64,000 nt of DNA, from assembly GCF_052857255.1 (NCBI RefSeq), contig NW_027526670.1, forward strand, positions 62,001-126,000. Direction: 5' to 3'. A model generated the notes under the pieces. It was not told the DNA's origin. It made no database searches and worked only from the letters and a program-made list of their open reading frames with translations. Shown here one piece after another: positions 59,399 to 64,000 of the stretch (its first letter is position 1; the number at the start of each line of letters is the position of its first letter). This stretch comes from Amblyomma americanum (lineage: Eukaryota > Arthropoda > Arachnida > Ixodida > Ixodidae). Both the position numbers and the translations under genes were made by a program.

Positions 59399-62115
59399 AC
59401 GATGTATCCCGTTGTTTTGAGCCGGAATACAATTTTTCGCGCAGTTCTGAGAGAAAAAGTTTACACCTTTCTCTCGTCTACTCTTCGACGACTTGTAAAA
59501 TCGATGCTCGTGAATCTTGATAGTTTCGATCTAAAACGATGTATCCCGTTGTTTTGAGCCGGAATACAAGTTTTCCCGCAGTTCTGAGAGAAAAATTTAC
59601 ACCTTTCTCTCGTCTACTCTGCGACGACCTGTAAAATCGATGCTCGTGAATCTTGCTAGTTTCGATCTATAACGATATATCCCGTTGTTTTGAGCCGGAA
59701 TACAAGTTTTCGCGCAGTTCTGAGAGAAAAAGTTTACACCTTTTTCTCGTCTACTCTTCGACGACTTGTAAAATCGATGCTCGTGAATCTTGATAGTTTC
59801 GTTCTAAAACAATGTATCCCGTTGTTTTGAGACGGAATACGAGTTTTCGCGCAGTTCTGAGAGAAAACGTTTACCCCTTTCTCTCGTCTACTCTTCGACG
59901 ACTTGTAAAATCGATGCTCGTTAATCGTGCTAGTTTCGATCTAAAACGATGCATCCCGTTGTTTTGAGCCGGAATACAAGTTTTCGCGCAGTTCTGAGAG
60001 AAAAAGTTTACACCTTTTTCTCTTCTACTCTTCGTCGACTTGTAAAATCGATGCTCGTTAATCTTGCTAGTTTCGATCTAAAACGATGTATCCCGTTGTT
60101 TTGAGCCGGAATACAAGTCTTCGCGCAGTTCTGAGAGAAAAAGTTTACACCTTTCTCTCGTCTACTCTTCGACGACTTGTAAAATCGATGCTCGTGAATC
60201 TTGCTAGTTTCGATCTAAAACGAAGTATTCCGTTGTTTTGAGCCGGAATACAAGTTTTTGCGCAGTTCTGAGAGAAAAAGTTACACCTTTCTCTCGTCTA
60301 CTCTTCGACGACTTGTAAAATCGATGCTCGTTAATCGTGCTAGTTTCGATCTAAAACGATGTATCCCGTTGTTTTGAGCCGGAATACAAGTTTTCGCGCA
60401 GTTCTGAGAGAAAAAGTTTACACCGTTTTCTCGTCTACTCTTCGACGACTTGTAAAATCGATGCTCGTGAGTCTTGCTAGTTTCGATCTAAAACGATGTA
60501 TCCCGTTGTTTTGAGCCGAAATACAAGTTTTCTCGCAGTTCTGAGAGAAAAAGTTTACACGTTTCTGTCGTCTACTCTTCGACGACTTGTAAAATCGATG
60601 CACGTGAATTTTGCTAGTTTCGATCTAAAACGATGTATCCCGTTATTTTGAGCCGGAATACGAGTTTTCGCGCAGTTCTGAGAGAAAACGTCTACTCTTC
60701 GACGACTTGTAAATCGATGCTCGTTAATCGTGCTAGTTTCGATCTAAAACGATGTATCCCGTTGTTTTGAGCCGGAATACAAGATTTCGCGCAGTTCTGA
60801 GAGAAAAAGTTTACACCTTTTTCTCGTCTACTCTTCGACGACTTGTAAAATCGATGCTCGTGAATCTTGATAGTGTCGATCTAAAACGATGTATCCCGTT
60901 GTTTTGAGCCGGAATACAAGTTTTCGCGCAGTTCTGAGAGAAAAAGTTTACACCTTTCTTTCGTCTACTCTTCGACGACTTATAAAATCGATGCTCGTGA
61001 ATTTTGCTTGTCTTGATCTAAAACGATGTATATCGTTGTTTTGAGCCGCAATACAAGTTTTCGCGCAGTTCTGAGAGAAAAACTTTACACCTTTCTCTCG
61101 TCTACTCTTCGACGACTTGTAAAATTGATGCTCGTGAATTTTGCTAGTTTTGATCTAAAACGATGTATCCCGTTGTTTTGAGCTGGAATATAAGTTTTCG
61201 CGCAGTTCTGAGAGAAAAAGTTTACACCTTTCTCTCGTCTACTCTTCGACGACTTGTTAAATCGATGCTCGTGAATTTTGCTACTTTCGATCTAAAACGA
61301 TGTATATCGTTGTTTTGAGCCGGAATACAATTTTTCGCGCAGTTCTGAGAAAAAGTTTACACCTTTCTCTCGTCTACTCTTCGACGACTTGTAAAATCGA
61401 TGCTCATGAATCTTGATAGTTTCGATCTAAAACAATGTATTCCGTTGTTTTGAGCCGGAATACAAGTTTTCGCGCAGTTCTGAGAGAAAAATTTACACCT
61501 TTCTCTCGTCTACTCTGCGACGACTTGTAAAATCGATGCTCGTGAATCTTGCTAGTTTCGATCTAAAACGATGTATCCCGTTGTTTTGAGCTGGAATACA
61601 AGTTTTCGCGCAGTTCTGAGAGAAAAAGTTTACACCTTTCTCTCGTCTACTCTTCGACGACTTGTAAAATCGATGCTCGTGAATCGTGCTCGTTTCGATC
61701 TAAAACGATGTATCCCGCTGATTTGAGCCAGAATACAAGTTTTCCCGCAGTTCCGAGAGAAAAAGTTTACACCTTTCTCGCGTCTACTCTTCGACGACTT
61801 GTAAAATCGATGCTCGTGAATTTTGCTTGTCTTGATCTAAAACGACGTATCCCGTTGTTTTGAGCCGCAATACAAGTTTTCGCGCTGTTCTGAGAGAAAA
61901 AGTTTACACCTTTCTCTCGTCTACTTTTCGACGACTTGTTAAATCGATGCTGGTGAATTTTGCTACTTTCGATCTAAAACGATGTATCTCGTTGTTTTGA
62001 GCCGGAATACAAGTTTTCGCGCAGTTCTGAGAGAAAAAGTTTACACCTTTCTCTCGTCTACTCTTCGACGACTTGTAAAATTGATGCTCGTGAATTTTGC
62101 TAGTTTCGGTGTAAA
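59399..62115 (+). repeat. Twenty-monomer tandem duplication, copy 2
   Basis: Counterpart of 56665-59398, shortened by the 17-bp deletion at 60690. Otherwise I noticed very few differences (for example TTTTTCTCGTC near 59740 against TTTCTCTCGTC). Towards its right end it runs on as block U copy 2. Confidence 0.88.
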
Positions 62116-64000
62116 ACGATGTATCAAGTTGTTTTGAGGTGGAATACAAGTTTTCGCGCAGTTCTGAGAGCAAAAGTTTACACCTTTCTCTCGTCTACTC
62201 TTCGACGACTTGTTAAATCGATGCTCGTGAATTTTGCTACTTTCGATCTAAAACGATGTATCCCGTTGTTTTGAGCCGGAATACAAGTTTTCGCGCAGTT
62301 CTGAGAGAAAAAGTTTACACCTTTCTTTCGTCTACTCTTCGACGACTTGTAAAATCGTTGCTCGTGAATCTTGATAGTTTCGATCTAAAACGATGTATTC
62401 CGTTGTTTTGAGCCGGAATACAAGTTTTCCCGCAGTTCTGAGAGAAAAATTTACCCCTTTCTCTCGTCTACTCTGCGACGACCTGTAAAATCGATGCTCG
62501 TGAATCTTGCTAGTTTCGATCTATAACGATATATCCCGTTGTTTTGAGCCGGAATACAAGTTTTCGCGCAGTTCTGAGAGAAAAAGTTTACACCTTTCTC
62601 TCGTCTACTCTTCGACGACTTGTAAAATCGATGCTCGTGAATCTTGATAGTTTCGTTCTAAAACAATGTATCCCGTTGTTTTGAGCCGCAATACAAGTTT
62701 TCGCGCAGTTCTGAGAGAAAAAGTTTACACCTTTCTCGCGTCTACTCTTCGACGACTTGTAAAATCGATGCTCGTGAATTTTGCTTGTATTGATCTAAAA
62801 CGACGTATCCCGTTGTTTTGAGCCGCAATACAAGTTTTCGCGCAGTTCTGAGAGAAAAAGTTTACACCTTTCTCTCGTCTACTTTTCGACGACTTGTTAA
62901 ATCGATGCTCGTGAATCTTGATAGTTTCGATCTAAAACGATGTATCCCGTTGTTTTGAGCCGCAATACAAGTTTTCGCGCAGTTCTGAGAGAAAAAGTTT
63001 ACACCTTTCTCGCGTCTACTCTTCGACGACTTGTAAAATCGATGCTCGTGAATCTTGCTAGTTTCGATCTATAACGATATATCCCGTTGTTTTGAGCCGG
63101 AATACAAGTTTTCGCGCAGTTCTGAGAGAAAAAGTTTACACCTTTCTCTCGTCTACTCTTCGACGACTTGTTAAATCGATGCTCGTGAATTTTGCTACTT
63201 TCGATCTAAAACGATGTATATCGTTGTTTTGAGCCGGAATACAATTTTTCGCGCAGTTCTGAGAAAAAGTTTACACCTTTCTCTCGTCTACTCTTCGACG
63301 ACTTGTAAAATCGATGCTCGTGAATCTTGATAGTTTCGATCTAAAACAATGTATTCCGTTGTTTTGAGCCGGAATACAAGTTTTCGCGCAGTTCTGAGAG
63401 AAAAATTTACACCTTTCTCTCGTCTACTCTGCGACGACTTGTAAAATCGATGCTCGTGAATCGTGCTCGTTTCGATCTAAAACGATGTATCCCGTTGATT
63501 TGAGCCGGAATACAATTTTTCGCGCAGTTCTGAGAGAAAAAGTTTACACCTTTCTCTCGTCTACTCTTCGACGACTTGTAAAATCGATGCTCGTGAATCT
63601 TGATAGTTTCGATCTAAAACGATGTATCCCGTTGTTTTGAGCCGCAATACAAGTTTTCGCGCAGTTCTGAGAGAAAAAGTTTACACCTTTCTCGCGTCTA
63701 CTCTTCGACGACTTGTAAAATCGATGCTCGTGAATTTTGCTTGTATTGATCTAAAACGACGTATCCCGTTGTTTTGAGCCGCAATACAAGTTTTCGCGCA
63801 GTTCTGAGAGAAAAAGTTTACACCTTTCTCTCGTCTACTTTTCGACGACTTGTTAAATCGATGCTGGTGAATTTTGCTACTTTCGATCTAAAACGATGTA
63901 TCCCGTTGTTTTGAGCCAGAATACAAGTTTTCGCGCCGTTCTGAGAGAAAAAGTTTACACCTTTCTCTCGTCTACTCTTCGACGACTTGTAAAATTGATG
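60349..64000 (+). repeat. Duplicated block U, copy 2 (continues past window end)
   Basis: Counterpart of 52830-56498, matching through the last base of the window (64000 corresponds to 56498). One visible substitution is AAAACGTTTACACC near 54536 in copy 1 against AAAAAGTTTACACC here. The homology has no visible right border, so the duplicated segment is longer than shown. Confidence 0.88.
60681..60700 (+). other. 17-bp deletion relative to two sister copies
   Basis: Here GAGAAAACG is joined directly to TCTACTC; the copies at about 53165 and 57950 have 17 additional bases (TTTACACCTTTCTCTCG) between them. CGT occurs at both ends of the lost piece, so a 3-bp microhomology could explain it. 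It removes one arm of dyad 2 in this unit. Confidence 0.88.

Larger units (their letters stand above)
1..64000 (+). repeat. Satellite DNA array, 137-bp monomer, about 465 copies
   Basis: The same 137-bp unit starts at 1, 138, 274, 411, 548 and so on to the window end, always in the same orientation. Landmarks in nearly every unit are TCGACGACTTGT, GTTGTTTTGAG, CGCGCAGTTCTGAGAG and TTTACACCTTTCTCTCGTC. I saw no inverted monomer and only one clear block of foreign sequence (15027-15137). Units differ by substitutions and 1-3 base indels grouped into recurring subfamilies, and multi-monomer blocks are themselves repeated, so this is a higher-order-repeat array. Established knowledge: arrays of this size and structure are characteristic of eukaryotic centromeric or pericentromeric heterochromatin. 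Which of the two applies, and the species, cannot be decided from sequence alone. The consensus is about 41% G+C and not depleted in CpG. Confidence 0.98.

Noticed and set aside
1..64000. CRISPR array (regular repeats with variable pieces)
   Set aside because: The unit is 137 bp without unique spacers; the variable box takes only a few recurring forms. There are no cas genes.
1..64000. Inverted monomers or a strand switch within the array
   Set aside because: I looked for the reverse-complement landmarks (for example GAGAAAGGTGTAAAC and CAAGTCGTCGA) on the + strand and saw none; all units read the same way.

Overview
The whole window is one uninterrupted head-to-tail satellite DNA array. I see no protein-coding gene, tRNA, rRNA or other conventional gene. 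The repeat unit is 137 bp long (many copies are 134-138 bp because of 1-3 base indels), so the window holds roughly 465 monomers, all in the same orientation. A 64-kb array of diverged but ordered monomers with nested multi-monomer duplications is typical of a eukaryotic centromeric or pericentromeric heterochromatin block; nothing looks bacterial or viral. By hand count the consensus is about 41% G+C and carries 11 CpG per 137 bp where about 6 would be expected. The lack of CpG depletion argues against a vertebrate-like methylated germline and fits an insect or other invertebrate. I cannot name the species or the satellite family.

Numbering the monomer from TCGACGACTTG, positions about 85-145 (running into the next unit) are strikingly constant, while positions about 22-60 and 71-84 carry most subfamily variants. 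I label recurring subfamilies: A (GAATTTTGCTACTTTCG), B (CTTGATAGTTTCGATC), C (GATCTATAACGATATATC), D (TTCGTTCTAAAACAATG with GAGACGG and AAAACGTTTACCCC), E (GTTAATCGTGCTAG), F (TTTTGCTTGTCTTGATC with GAGCCGCAATAC), G (GTAGAATCG with AGTATCGCTC), H (TAGTTTAGATC), I (TTTCGGTGTAAAAC with GAGGTGGAATAC), J (AGTGTCGATC) and K (TTGATTGTTTCG). A-B-C-D-E occurs as an ordered cassette many times. Each monomer also contains short dyads: one at 56-84, one at 102-128 (both with 11-nt spacers), and a smaller one across the monomer junction.

Layout: 1-3.28 kb ordinary array; 3.28-3.48 kb a degraded or badly read patch; 4.58-6.9 kb an 8-monomer tandem duplication; 12.24-12.35 kb a 56-bp sub-monomer duplication; 15.03-15.14 kb the only clear non-satellite insertion, 111 bp carrying a perfect 27-bp inverted repeat and flanked by an 11-bp duplication; 16.9-25.6 kb three tandem copies of a 3.15-3.28 kb (23-24-mer) block; 23.9-40.7 kb large near-identical copies displaced by about 4.0, 6.16 and 10.1-10.5 kb, with a cluster of one-base indels at 27.7-31.5 kb; 40.2-51.5 kb copies displaced by 6.15-6.7 kb; 51.5-64 kb a 20-monomer tandem duplication plus a 7.5-kb-displaced copy reaching the window end.

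The short open reading frames on both strands are by-products of the repeat. Since 137 is not a multiple of 3, a frame shifts at each unit and meets a stop within about three units. The biology here is chromosome structure and array evolution by unequal exchange, not gene products.
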